Of a stretch of 64,000 nucleotides of DNA, positions 47,064 through 57,532 are shown piece after piece. The translations under genes and the position numbers were made by a program. The DNA is taken from positions 8,533,426 to 8,597,425 of the forward strand of contig CM051029.1 in assembly GCA_027627225.1 (NCBI GenBank), in the 5' to 3' direction. The DNA is from Congeria kusceri. Lineage: Eukaryota > Mollusca > Bivalvia > Myida > Dreissenidae. Each line of letters starts with the position of its first letter. Position 1 is the stretch's first letter. The notes under the pieces are model-generated. The model made no database searches and was not told the origin of the DNA. It worked only from the letters and a program-made list of their open reading frames with translations.

Positions 47064-48490
47064 ATGTCAGTTCCAGATCTTGATCAGGTTTTGTTGTAAT
47101 TCGTAACAACGAGCAATATCTGGAATAAGAGATCGTCTATTGCCAATTGTCTTCTAATAGACTGATATGGTTTTCTATTGCGTTTTTTTTTCTTCAAATG
47201 TAATAGGATGACATTGTGATTAATAAATCTCTGAAGACTTAAAGCATAACAATGTTGACAGGTGAAATAAGATGAACACAATTGCATATGTGCTCACATT
47301 TAAAACCTCACGATAATGACATAAAGGAACGCGTAGCTAATGGCTAATTAATGGCGTTAATGAACAAGTATGTGTAAACTCCACAGATAATTCCTTGTAA
47401 GCCATCCTCACAAAGACACAATGAAACATAAGTGCGTGTGGGTTGTTTCCAGTGTCGCTGAAAACACACAATTTTATCCCCAAGGTATCCCCAACACAAT
47501 TTATTATATTGACTCATGTTTATACCTGGTGTATATTTTACCCCCTGCATGCTAAAAACAGCTATTTCTTATTTTTTTTTAATTTTTATGGAAGGTTTGT
47601 CAAGTTTTGTCAACAATTTAATGGAATAATTTCTTTTGATATTTAATTTATCTAAACCGCCTTTAACTCAAATATACTTAACGTTTCACATGCTCCCCTT
47701 AACTTGGTGCAATGGACAATTATTGTCAGAGTCGTCTATGGAAATGAGCATTACTGTGAATAACTATTTCCTCTTGAGGAAATGCTTGACAAGCATACGT
47801 TTCAGCAATTTATTGATGAAGAATACAGTGTCCGCTGCAGATGAAACAACTCGTTTCCCTTATAGATGTATAGTAGTCAGAACGAAATAAAATGCAATGG
47901 AAGAAGGTACGTGGTACTTAGTATAGACGAAGGAATTATATATATTTTGTGTACTTGACATATATTGAAAATGGAGTTTTCTATGTATAAAAGAAGGACA
48001 TCTGATCGACGCTAAAATAATATTCTCTGGGAACTCCCTCATATGCTACGTAGACTCTTTGATCGTCTATTGATAAATATTAATTACTGTATAACTGGTA
48101 AATTTTGCAGTTATTTAATTTGCCCTTTATTCGCATATGATAAATTTTAATTCGCTTACACCCTCTGGCAGGTATCTATATTTGAATGGCTGTATGCTCC
48201 TTAGACAACACCATCACATTTGTCACTCATTGTAAGTCTCGTCTCATCTAAAAGAAGACTCAACTTGTCACAGATAGAACCAGTATGAGCTCTTTGAGAA
48301 AATAACGTGTTTTCCGGTATAGGCTATTTAGCCAGTGACAAGAACACGGTTGGATATAAAATGTATTGCGAGCGTAGCGAGTCGACCAATTTCACATCTA
48401 ACCGTTACACGTGGTCTATCCGAATTGGAACACAAACTATACATTGTTTGGTTTAATGTATTAGAAAACACATGACAAATATTATGCGAT
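47064..48490. other. Intergenic, nothing recognised
   Basis: Short open frames on both strands with no domain. No array or TIR pair was seen. Confidence 0.35.
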
Positions 48491-48522
48491 GCTACTACTT
48501 CTACTATTACTACAACTACTAT

Positions 48523-48583
<61 letters not shown>

Positions 48584-48584
48584 G

Positions 48585-48634
<50 letters not shown>

Positions 48635-48674
48635 GCTGCTGCTACTACTACTACTGCTACTACTACTACTACTA
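48491..48674. repeat. (CTA)n microsatellite
   Basis: About 61 trinucleotide units with a few ATT, CCA and TGC interruptions. Poly-Tyr and poly-Leu frames here are artefacts. Confidence 0.95.
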
Positions 48675-48785
48675 GTATGTAATTTTAAATTTGGAATAAC
48701 ATGATATGTTGATTGTTCGCATAGGATTAAATCGAATCTATTTATTGTCGTCTGTCAATAGCAATCTACGAATTAATTTATTATA

Positions 48786-49055
48786 TTATTTCGTGGACCA
48801 ATCCACTGATAGCAAGAAATTGTTTTCGCAGTTCTGGCGTGCTATCAGTGGTCTCCCCTGTTCCACGATATTGAAAGCAGTGAAGTAGAGGACGTAACTG
48901 TGGAATTGCCATGTCAAAAGCGATAATTGCTTTCGATTTGCGGTATTAAACATTTCTGTTATCGCCGCAGTCTTAAAACAGTAGCTAGGGTTATCACAAT
49001 TCCTTTGGTTTCTGGTATATTCAGCGAAAATAACGAGTAACGCAATTTGAAACAA
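48786..49055 (-). CDS. Small ORF with signal-peptide-like start, unrecognised
   Basis: This is an 89-codon minus-strand frame from ATG 49053-49055. It starts MFQIALLVIFA (a short hydrophobic leader) followed by polar residues with an Arg-Asn-Cys-x4-Ser-Tyr-Cys pair and a third Cys near the end. Its composition is less Asn/Lys/Ile-biased than the surrounding chance frames, which is the main argument for it. Against it: the 3' part overlaps a hairpin (48803-48851), the leader is short, and no relative is recognised. It may be a single exon or chance. Confidence 0.25.
   Translation of the reverse strand: MFQIALLVIFAEYTRNQRNCDNPSYCFKTAAITEMFNTANRKQLSLLTWQFHSYVLYFTAFNIVEQGRPLIARQNCENNFLLSVDWSTK
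48803..48851. repeat. 12-bp perfect inverted repeat
   Basis: CCACTGATAGCA, a 25-nt spacer, then TGCTATCAGTGG. Confidence 0.75.
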
Positions 49056-49584
49056 GAAATAGAAACAAATGCCGCTTCAATTGTGCTACGCATTGTAACA
49101 GTCTTCAGCAGATGTTTTCATTATTCACCCATCAGTTGCATTTCAGTGGATAAGTCGAACACATTTTATCCGCGAAATTATTCATGTATATTAGATTTAG
49201 TAAGTTTAAACATAAACGGTCACAATAACGCAAATACATTGTAAAGTTATTTTGAAAAAGTATGTGTTGATGTTCACATATTTAATTTGCAATCATATTT
49301 GAGTACCCCAAATCACGCAGTTCCCATAAAAGGCTTGGATATGCTTACCGCAGGCGTCGGTTGTATTGTACATTGTATGTTTAAATTAATAAGATGGCAA
49401 TACGGTAACAGTTTACACTTATATGTTTATTGTACAGAACTAAATATATAATGAAACAAGAAGAGAAAACTTCAACTTCATGTCAACTATAAAGACGTGT
49501 TAGTATAGTGCCGATAATATGTAATTAACAGAGAATACGGCTTGCGGCGTAATTCCATTTCCCGCGACTGTACTTTGCTTGATA
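49056..49584. other. Intergenic, nothing recognised
   Basis: No supported features. Confidence 0.35.
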
Positions 49585-50123
49585 TCTAGAGGATATTTGT
49601 TTAATGCAGTGTAAGATCGTATTTTATTTCATGAGTGGTCATAGAAACAATATTTTCACGAGCGGCACAGCCTCGAGTAAAAATATCTAGTTGGTAAGAC
49701 CACGAATGAAAGAAATACGATCTTACCTTGTGTTAAACCCATGTTATTTTTATTTCATGCTTTTGAAATTAAAAAAATGCGCTAGATATGCTTAAGTGCT
49801 GCAAGTTTTGTGTAGTATGACGTCAAAAATATGACGTCATTATGATTCCACAATTGTCGATTACTGTTGTGGTTGGAAAATAGTGCCACTCTTAGTGCGT
49901 CGTTGTCGCTGAATTATATTTGTATTGAATATTAGAATGTGTTTTTTTTTGTTTAAAAAAAGGCCGATGTTTACACTGACGGTAAGTATTCACATACTTT
50001 CAAAAATATATATAATAACAAAGTTAAAAGTAATTCCATATAACCAAGAGTGAAATGATCATATGTTATCATTTCACCCGACCTAGAGTGAAATGATCGG
50101 GTTATTATTCACTGGTATTCTCC
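49585..50123. mobile_element. Dispersed repeat, copy 2 (paired TGACGTCA, hairpin)
   Basis: Matches 13165-13644 throughout and has an extra ~60-bp stretch containing the inverted pair ATATTTTCACGAGCGG / CTCGAGTAAAAATAT near 49650-49690. TGACGTCA pairs are at 49818 and 49832, and the conserved hairpin GAGTGAAATGAT...ATCATTTCAC starts at 50048. Confidence 0.7.
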
Positions 50124-50668
50124 ACTTATTCATCGCATAACATGAAATTAAGAGTCATTATTGATTATGAGAGAGCCGCTATAATGCATCACATACCTCT
50201 GAGAAAAGAAGTAATGCTTGACGCAAGGATTTGCCAAGGAAAACATATTTGTTCGATGTCGTTTTCTCTTCTAATGTTTAGTTCTATGACATATTGATCG
50301 ATGGTTATCTTAATACTTAATACCTCTAACATTCACATGCAATAGAGTCATTTCAAGAAACCATCATATTTCAACACCCACGAGAATGACGTAAATGAAT
50401 GAACAATTAATGGCCAATAAATGCAGTTAATTATCAAATATGTACAGCCCGCCATATGCTTGTAAGTACTTGAACGTGGGTACCTAAAGCACAGTAAATA
50501 TTATAATATCGTTTTTTTTTTGATCTCACAATTGCTATTCATCTACGTTTCGATATTGAAGATAAACACAATTAAACGCATCAACAACTGAATCCATTTT
50601 AATGATGCAAACTTCAATAGTTTACTGTCGTCAGATATACTTGTACACATTGTGAGTTGTTCGCACTT
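50124..50668. other. Intergenic, nothing recognised
   Basis: No supported features. Confidence 0.35.
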
Positions 50669-51165
50669 TTAAAGGGACTATGTCAGCGAAAAGGGCCCCA
50701 AAGAGGCAACTGCAGTACACAATCTGAACATTTAATTTCAATATAGACATATAATGGAGGTTAAAATAATGTCAATATAATGGAAAATGAGTATATGCAT
50801 TCTGATACTTTTTATACACTATTTTAGATCGTGTTTGTTTGACCCTTGTTTGCTTATACTTTGACGTCAAATGTGTGGGTATCTTAATATATGACCATAG
50901 AATGCACGTGCGTTTTTACCAGTCAGAATAGCACAGTTGGTTACAGCGTTGTCTACTGTCATTAGTCCAAAGTCGTGAGTTCGATACCCACTATGAGTTT
51001 TCTGTTTTCCAAGAATTTTTATTTTAGGTTTTTTATCAAGATTCTCATAATGTAGTAAATTATTCATACCTAGTTTATACGCCTTTGTATTGCTGATTTC
51101 TTTAAAATAATAACATTTGAATTGCAGAATGAGATCCTGTTTTTGTTGTTGACAAATTCCTTTAA
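50669..51165. mobile_element. TTAA-flanked TIR element with tRNA-like module (copy 3)
   Basis: The left end TTAA-AGGGACTATGTCAGC and the right end GTTGACAAATTCCTTTAA are imperfect inverted copies, both bounded by TTAA. The 497-bp length and central Pol III module match the organisation of the elements at 2223 and 7320. The TIR sequence after AGGGAC and the tRNA type differ, so this is a sister family. The 115-residue minus-strand frame crossing it is not a gene. Confidence 0.65.
50920..50998 (+). repeat. tRNA-derived Pol III module
   Basis: The A box is TAGCACAGTTGG (50929-50940) and the B box GAGTTCGATACC (50977-50988), with spacing typical of a tRNA head. The sequence between them does not fold into a clean anticodon arm by eye. 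Confidence 0.65.
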
Positions 51166-51914
51166 AGATATTTAAGTCCACACAACATTGAGATATTTTG
51201 TAGATGTATAACACAATTTCAAAACATTCTCATAGAACCACTTACGCCTCATAAAATGTGTAAAATCGATTTAATATGCACGCACGCGCGTTAAATGTTA
51301 TGGAATGTTCGAAATCAGAAGTATGTAGGAATCTTATTACATGCGAAAATAGCATTTGTTTAATATTACTTTTCCCAATTGAGTTGTTTATCTGTAAATA
51401 AGCAACAAATTGAGTTCTGATGCGTAGGAATTATACCACGATGGTGTTCGCCCGAGTGGTTTAGTATACAAGCATATACACACATAAAAAGATAAAGCGA
51501 ACATTATTTCGATTCTAAAATGACCTAAAGATTTATTCGGCTATTACGATGCGAACTATATTTTTCAGTTAAGGAACTACTTTTTTCGAGTTGTATATTG
51601 GCAGTTTAATAACGGAAACGTTCTTCTTTGTCTATAGTTTACTCTGCGCGTGTCATGTTAGAATGGTAACTACATACTAACAAATAGCAAAATCTCACAC
51701 GGTGTTAGTGCATTTACTATTGTTTAATGACCAATCATTCAAACTTTACCTTGTTGTAGAGTTTGCAAAATATGTTTCCTGGAACGCATTAATCTTAATT
51801 TATAAACAGGAAAACGCACTCACAAAAGACAACATTTCCTCTTATGCAATCTTACCATGACGAACACTTGTACTTATAACGAGTTCGAACCACTTCATGT
51901 CTTTTTTATAATCA
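51166..51914. other. Intergenic; partial relative of a foldback family
   Basis: CTGATGCGTAGGAATTATACCACG at 51418-51441 resembles the start of the hairpin at 57473, but the second arm is not recognisable. Confidence 0.4.
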
Positions 51915-52385
51915 CGCGTTTCCTGTATTTTGATGCGCAATATAAAGCCCATTTGAGATGTTTGATGTCTCTGCTCGAGCAAAATGTACAATCCTCGTAT
52001 AAAACAATACATGAAACATAAATGGGCACTATACTGTTATTGCTGTATGTTCAAATAAAATGTACTTTCCTTGTGTATTGAAACACATAAAGTATGTTGG
52101 TGCAATACGATTTCGATACTACGTATATGTTCTTCTATAATGTACCAACTCTGTACATTAAAATTAGTTATAAACTAAATTACTCACTATGATGTTGATG
52201 TTTATGTTCTAAAATGTACCCATCCTGCATATTGACGTACAATAAGCCTTATTAAGTAGTATGTTATTAATTTAATATGCCTCTACTAGATATGCAAGGC
52301 CTTTATACTTAAATCGTAACTCCAAGTGTGGAAAATGTCATTTTATATTCTGCTCAAATGCACCCACCCTCATTACCCTTTGTCT
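51915..52385. repeat. Degenerate ~78-bp tandem repeat
   Basis: AAAATGTACNNTCCTNGTNTATTGA-type words recur near 51981, 52060, 52138, 52214 and, weaker, 51920 and 52358. The intervening text is variable. Confidence 0.55.
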
Positions 52386-53000
52386 TAAATGTCAATAAAG
52401 ATCATTCACATTGATTGCTAGGACGTTCCTGATGTCGTGTGATGTTGTTTGTTGTTCAGAAACGATGTTTACTTACCTGGCTTGACTATCGATTTTCTTG
52501 CTGCCTTTTTATTTTCAAATACTGCTGTATGAAAGGGAAGTAACGATGGTATTTAAATGCAAATGTATATAGACACAATTGCGTTACTTGGAACGGATTC
52601 ATTAACAATACATGCACATATTTGGATTCGTGTATTATCTAAAATATGAAATTAATGCAAGCCAGGCGAAAAACATGTTTGACGTTTTATAACAAACGAA
52701 CCTAGGTTTGATATAACGTAATTGCTCAGTTAACAGATTGGGGTTATTGTTTGAACACATTCAAATAAAGGACAGAAATAAAGTTCAAACTCTGCGGAAA
52801 GTATTAATAGTGTAGACCAATAATGGGGTACTGTTAAACAAAATCGATCGCTATGTCACACTCGTAACGGGCCGTAAAAATCCCACATTAATCACCTAAA
52901 TGTAACATAAGAGTTGTATATCTTTCGAGTTAAATTAGAAAATTTTCTAACGTTTCTATGGGATAAACCTGGTAGAAACATCAATAAATGTGAGTTAATT
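52386..53000. other. Upstream of candidate secreted-protein exon
   Basis: No TATA box or CpG cluster could be assigned. A CGTAACGGGCCGTAAAAATCCC block lies at 52865. Confidence 0.35.
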
Positions 53001-53347
53001 ATGTCATTACATACTTTAGTATTTCCATTAGCGTCCTGGTTTTTACCTGCACATTCGCAAGTAATACTGGAGAACGAACATGTGGACAAGCTGGCACAAA
53101 TAAAGGAATGTACGAAGCATGTCAAAAACGGCTTTAAGACATGTTTCGTACTCGATAGCAGAAATATAGCTGGCTGTGACAGAAAGTTTGCCTTAAGACC
53201 ATGGTGCCATCTTATAGGATACGTACAACCCATGGTTCTGTGTGAGCTGTACTTGAACGACACGGTGCTGTATCTACCGGAACAAGAAAGAAAGCAACAT
53301 TGGCACACGTGCATTTTCGTAAAACAGGAAGATTTTTCAATACAGAC
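53001..53347 (+). CDS. Candidate first exon of a secreted Cys-containing protein
   Basis: The frame is open from an upstream ATG at 52914, but the ATG at 53001 gives a plausible signal peptide: MSLHTLVFPLASWFLPAHS, with cleavage after the Ala-His-Ser. The next ~95 residues contain cysteines near mature positions 17, 27, 40, 54, 66 and 85. The exon ends at 53347 in a consensus donor (GAC then GTAAGT), leaving phase 2. The frame stays open to the donor and stops one codon after it, as expected for a real exon. I do not recognise the family. A 229-codon frame is open on the opposite strand (52892-53581); it has no splice or domain support and I treat it as a shadow, though the double openness is unusual. 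Confidence 0.45.
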
Positions 53348-53742
53348 GTAAGTTAACGTGAATGAGCATAATAGTTCACTCAATACTGCTAGTATTGTCA
53401 TGTTTTTGTACTCATATACGTCAAGGACTGTATATATTAAACTATATTTGGGTGTACATGTTCGCAGCCTGTTTTCAAAACAAGTCATAAACAGGCATAT
53501 TTTGCGCCTATACCAGTGTGTTATTATGTATGCACCAGTTGTACAATGTTTTGTGTTTGTGTTAGAAAAGTGAAAAGACACTATGTTTGAACAATATACC
53601 CATGCTATGTCATTTGTCTATGTTTTACATATATGCTTTTTATTTAAACGCTTTGATTAGTTAAACAGACTGTTGATACGATTATAAAATAAATTCATAT
53701 AATATTGCTCCATTGTGAACAATCTAAGAACTGCATTTGCAG

Positions 53743-53838
53743 CTCGCCCAACGCTGTCTAGCTCAGTGCGGCAACACGTTAGTGGAGTGTGACCTTGAGC
53801 AGCAAACCTGTCGAGGGAACGGTAATGCAACATTCTGA
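53743..53838 (+). CDS. Possible small Cys-rich terminal exon
   Basis: After the acceptor CTGCATTTGCAG (AG 53741-53742) a 31-codon frame runs to TGA 53836-53838. It encodes a Cys-x3-Cys-x6-Cys-x6-Cys pattern (LAQRCLAQCGNTLVECDLEQ and onward). GC is clearly higher than the flanks. It would need phase 0, whereas the exon at 53001-53347 ends in phase 2, so a direct splice between them fails. Another exon or a different donor would be needed. The opposite strand is open too (53657-53848). Confidence 0.3.
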   Translation, partial: LAQRCLAQCGNTLVECDLEQQTCRGNGNATF

Positions 53839-53848
53839 TTACAATCAA

Positions 53849-54952
53849 ATCAGTACGTTGTTAGGATCTGAAGACATCGTATAACATATCACGTTCAAAT
53901 GACATTCAGAACAATAACAATCTCAGCCCTGCTGCACCCATTGAAATGGCTTGTTGCACAGCAATGTTTGGTCACGGTGTCAGCAAATCCTCGGGAATAA
54001 ATCATTTACAGTTTATTTTCGCGTGGATAACAATGGATAGAGTGGTACCTTAGGTGAGTAAACATCAAAAGGCCACGTTAGTTGCGTGTATATATAAAGT
54101 TATACCACAACAGTTGAAGGCAACACTGTGATTGGCTCATGAAAAGGTCCTCTGACCGTGACCCCTAATACGAGGTCATCAGATAAAGTCAGCGGATAAT
54201 AGAGTAACTGGATATGGTTTTAATTAGATTGGGTAATGCGGTTGCGTACATTTATCTAGATAGGCATATTCAAATGGAAGTCTAACTATACATACTCTAC
54301 CATACTGAATAGTTAGGTATTCATCCGCTCCAATTACTGCATTTTTATTTAGAATTATTTGTTCATGACATAGGTTACATGTGTACCCACGCGTATTTGT
54401 TCTTGAGTCTAAATATGTTCTTTATTCTTAAGTTTAAGAATGGTGTGGTGAATATGGACCCAGATTTTGTTGCAAACCAATGCGACTTAAAAAAACCTTA
54501 AATCGTTATTAGCAGTTTTGTACTATTATGGGCGCCAAGCCTTGAATTTATTTGTAATAGTTTGTTCTTAACATTATTTACAAAATAAAACAAATGAAAA
54601 TAATCATTGTTATACAATCAAGTACTTTGTAAACGTATATCATGTCGCATCTCAGTTTATAAATAGTAAATCACATTAACTGTTACTTATGAACTCCATG
54701 GTAGTTAGGTAGACCGAAAGATATTTTAACGGTTAAATTTTCAAGTAAAAATAACTTAAGGCATATTTTCTGGAACAATACTATTTATATCATTGAATTA
54801 GTGTTGATATTATATTGATATAAGAATTATACCTGGAAAGTATTAATCATGCACGAACACGTATTCGGACGTTGCACATCGGTGTAGCGCAGATTGAACA
54901 AAAAACACATACAAAGTTTATAACATATAGAGAATATTTGTTTGATTTCGGT
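53849..54952. other. Intergenic, nothing recognised
   Basis: A GACCGTGACCCCTAATACGA block at ~54160 is GC-richer than the rest; no gene is supported. Confidence 0.35.
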
Positions 54953-55070
54953 GTGATAACGCATGATATCGTCACCGGAAAGGGATGCGATTTATATTTT
55001 CACGAGCGCTTGCGTGAGTGAAAATATGTATATTGTATCTCTTTCCGGTGACGATATCATACGTTATCAC
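54953..55070. repeat. 118-bp near-perfect foldback hairpin
   Basis: The arm GTGATAACGCATGATATCGT, CACCGGAAAGGGATGC... is mirrored by ...ATCTCTTTCCGGTGACGATATCAT, ACGTTATCAC with few mismatches. Arms are ~55 bp and the loop only a few bases. The left flank AGAGAATATTTGTTTGAT resembles the start of the repeats at 13165 and 49585. Confidence 0.85.
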
Positions 55071-56699
55071 ATTAAAAACACATTTTCTTTTTATTTAAAT
55101 GTTTTATGAATATTCATTACGTTTGATTTTTATTAAGGGGATTTTCAACACGATATTTACAATATAACGTCCGCACTATTTTGTATATAATGCGTAGTAA
55201 TCGTGATTATAAATAAACATTCAAGCGCCATCTTGGATTACCATCAAAGGTGCCTTGGATTAAGCAGCTAAGCAACTTAAATCGCAAACAATGTTTGACT
55301 CAAGGTTTTATAATGGCAGCGTGTTTACTGTACGACATTCTACTTTGCTACACAGTATATCAATAGACAAAGCAGAATCCGTGTTTCTAAATGTATTGAA
55401 GTTTAAATACAATTGGATACACATAGTCGTTGAATTATGGTCTGCTTTTAAATCAAGAAGTTAAAAATCACTGCTAGCTTTAAATATATTTATGATATCA
55501 GTATATATTGAAAGTGAAATTGCGTTCAGTTCTACTAACTTCAGTTTTCTAAAAAAAACGTGTGCATTGGTGTTATTATGTAAACAATAGTTAACACAGT
55601 CACGACATTCAAACGCAGATGTGTTTTCGAAAGCAATTTAAGCTGATTAAACTCGTAGATGCGCGTTAAAATGTAACACAACAAAAGACGTACTGTAAGG
55701 AGTGTTCTGAAATTGAATTCTTATACGTATAAACGTGTTTTGTATATGAATTATCCGGACTTCACAATACATTTGGATTAAAAGCTGGTCAAAAATTTGA
55801 AACAAAGAGGGCGGAGAATTAAACGCTGAACACTACTTACAAGAACACACATTGGATACTTAATACTTATGAGTGGTTACTTGATATAAAAACTAAATGC
55901 ACACAAAACAATATAATTATGTGTTTAATGAAAACAAGTTATTACACTGGATTCTTGTTAAAGTTTGGAGTTGGAGAACGGGCAATAGAACAATTGTGTA
56001 AACAAAGGGAGACTACTGTTCATAGCAACAGTAAACAACACGTGCAAGTGTAATATGCTGGGATAATAAAAGTGCAAAGAATAAAATAAATACTTTGGAT
56101 GCTAAAATAAATAATTTGGATGCTTAAATTTAATTTGGACCAAGATGACGAGCTCAAATGCCTAGTGGGTAAAACTTGTACCCGCAAGACATTTTCTGTT
56201 CTTGTCTCCGTGGCTCAATACGACTGAGGATAATTCAAGAGAAAATAAGAGAAAAGACACTTCAATATATCAGAGAGGTATTCTTAACATTTGGTGTAAC
56301 TAATCTTCACTACTTTTCTTTTTTGGTAATTGTGTATGATAAATGGTGACAATACCTACAATTAAATATTGTTCAAATCAAATACAATTTTAAAAAGAAG
56401 TAAATCACTGTGAGTGATATAGGAATATATCTCACTGATATTTTTCTATATTCAATACTTAGCATTACATAGTAGTTATTTACTTCTCTTTATTACATTA
56501 AATAGTATTGAAGTGAAGGTGCTTCACAAAAGAAAGGAAATAAACACATGAACATTAGCTTATTGATACAAATTAACTTTTTGTTTTACATTCGTTATGT
56601 GGTTTATCAAGGCGCCAATACGTTTTACTTTTTGGGATTTTAGATAGCATGTATGCAACGTTCAATGTTATGTTATGTATAATATTTTTTTCTGTTGAG
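55071..56699. other. Intergenic, nothing recognised
   Basis: AT-rich DNA with no supported exon. It ends in the polypyrimidine tract TTTTTTTCTGTTGAG. Confidence 0.35.
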
Positions 56700-56898
56700 T
56701 TATGGCATTCAGCTTGTATTGGAGTGCCGAGGTGACATGTACGATTCTTGGACAAACGGCAGCACCAGCACATCGGATCTTTCGGATTGCTTACATGCAA
56801 ATAAGCCGTCGTGTTTGACTCACTTTCGAGACGCAATATTGCTTAACAACTGGTCTGAATATGGCATATCAAAGGTCCAAGCATACACTAGTCTTTAA
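56700..56898 (+). CDS. Candidate terminal exon of an uncharacterised secreted protein
   Basis: After the acceptor TTTTTTTCTGTTGAG (AG 56698-56699) a 65-codon frame runs to TAA 56896-56898. It encodes YGIQLVLECRG, then MYDSWTNGST, a Cys-x7-Ser-Cys pair, then LTHFRDAILLNNW and an Ile-Ser-Lys-Val ending. From memory, the order Tyr-Asp-Ser-Trp, Cys pair, His-Phe-Arg, Asn-Trp recurs in uncharacterised molluscan secreted proteins. Those usually continue past this point, so the stop may mark truncation. The 87-residue antisense frame is treated as a shadow. Confidence 0.35.
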
Positions 56899-57059
56899 AA
56901 TAGTATATCAGTAATAACACGAGACATGGTTTCATACTAGCAAAGTAACGACATAGCACAAATTAACAACAACGCACAGGTGTACCTATGATTAATCTTT
57001 CAAGGAACTAATGCGCAAATTATCGAATTAAATATTAATGTCATAAAATGTATTTAGCT

Positions 57060-57312
57060 TCAAAAACTTAACACCCAAATCGTATTTGTCAGAAAAACAA
57101 CAACAGAAAACAGAAACAAACATAGCACCCCGACACCCCACAACAACAGAAAACAAAAAGACACTAATACCATCCCGACATTCGCAATAACAGAAAACAA
57201 GGACAAACGTACCACCCCGACGACCCACAACAACAGAAAACATAGACAAAAATGCTACCCCGACACCCCAAACCAGAGAAAACAAGGACTGAAATACCAA
57301 ACCGACACCCGA
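57060..57312. repeat. ~41-46-bp minisatellite
   Basis: Five copies of ACAACAACAGAAAACA-(N)~12-TACCACCCCGACACCC, with the CCCGAC words near 57127, 57173, 57214, 57257 and 57301. The minus-strand 90-residue frame, with repeated Phe-Ser-Val-Val-Val-Gly, is a by-product. Confidence 0.75.
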
Positions 57313-57472
57313 ACCGACTATCTCCAGATCAAAAGTAGGTCAGGCTAACAACTAAGTCACTGTATAATATTTGTCATTTCATTTAATACATTCATTTAAG
57401 AATTGAATATTTATTTGTTGCCGTGTATGAACTGTCGTTGTTTATCGGCCAATAAAGAAAGGTTTGGAGTTA

Positions 57473-57532
57473 TGATGCGTAGGAATTAAGCAGCGAGGGC
57501 TTACTCCCTCGTTGTTTAATAGGCACGCATCA
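57473..57532. repeat. 60-bp foldback hairpin
   Basis: TGATGCGTAGGAATTAAGCA-GCGAGGG is mirrored by CCCTCGTTG-TTTAATAGGCACGCATCA, arms ~28 bp, loop ~6 nt. A partial relative lies at 51418. Confidence 0.75.

Noticed and set aside
48472..48704. Poly-Tyr and poly-Leu frames
   Set aside because: Translation of the (CTA)n microsatellite.
50867..51214. 115-codon minus-strand frame
   Set aside because: It crosses the tRNA-carrying TIR element and its border; no domain is seen.
57028..57300. 90-codon minus-strand frame with repeated Phe-Ser-Val-Val-Val-Gly
   Set aside because: Product of the ~44-bp minisatellite.
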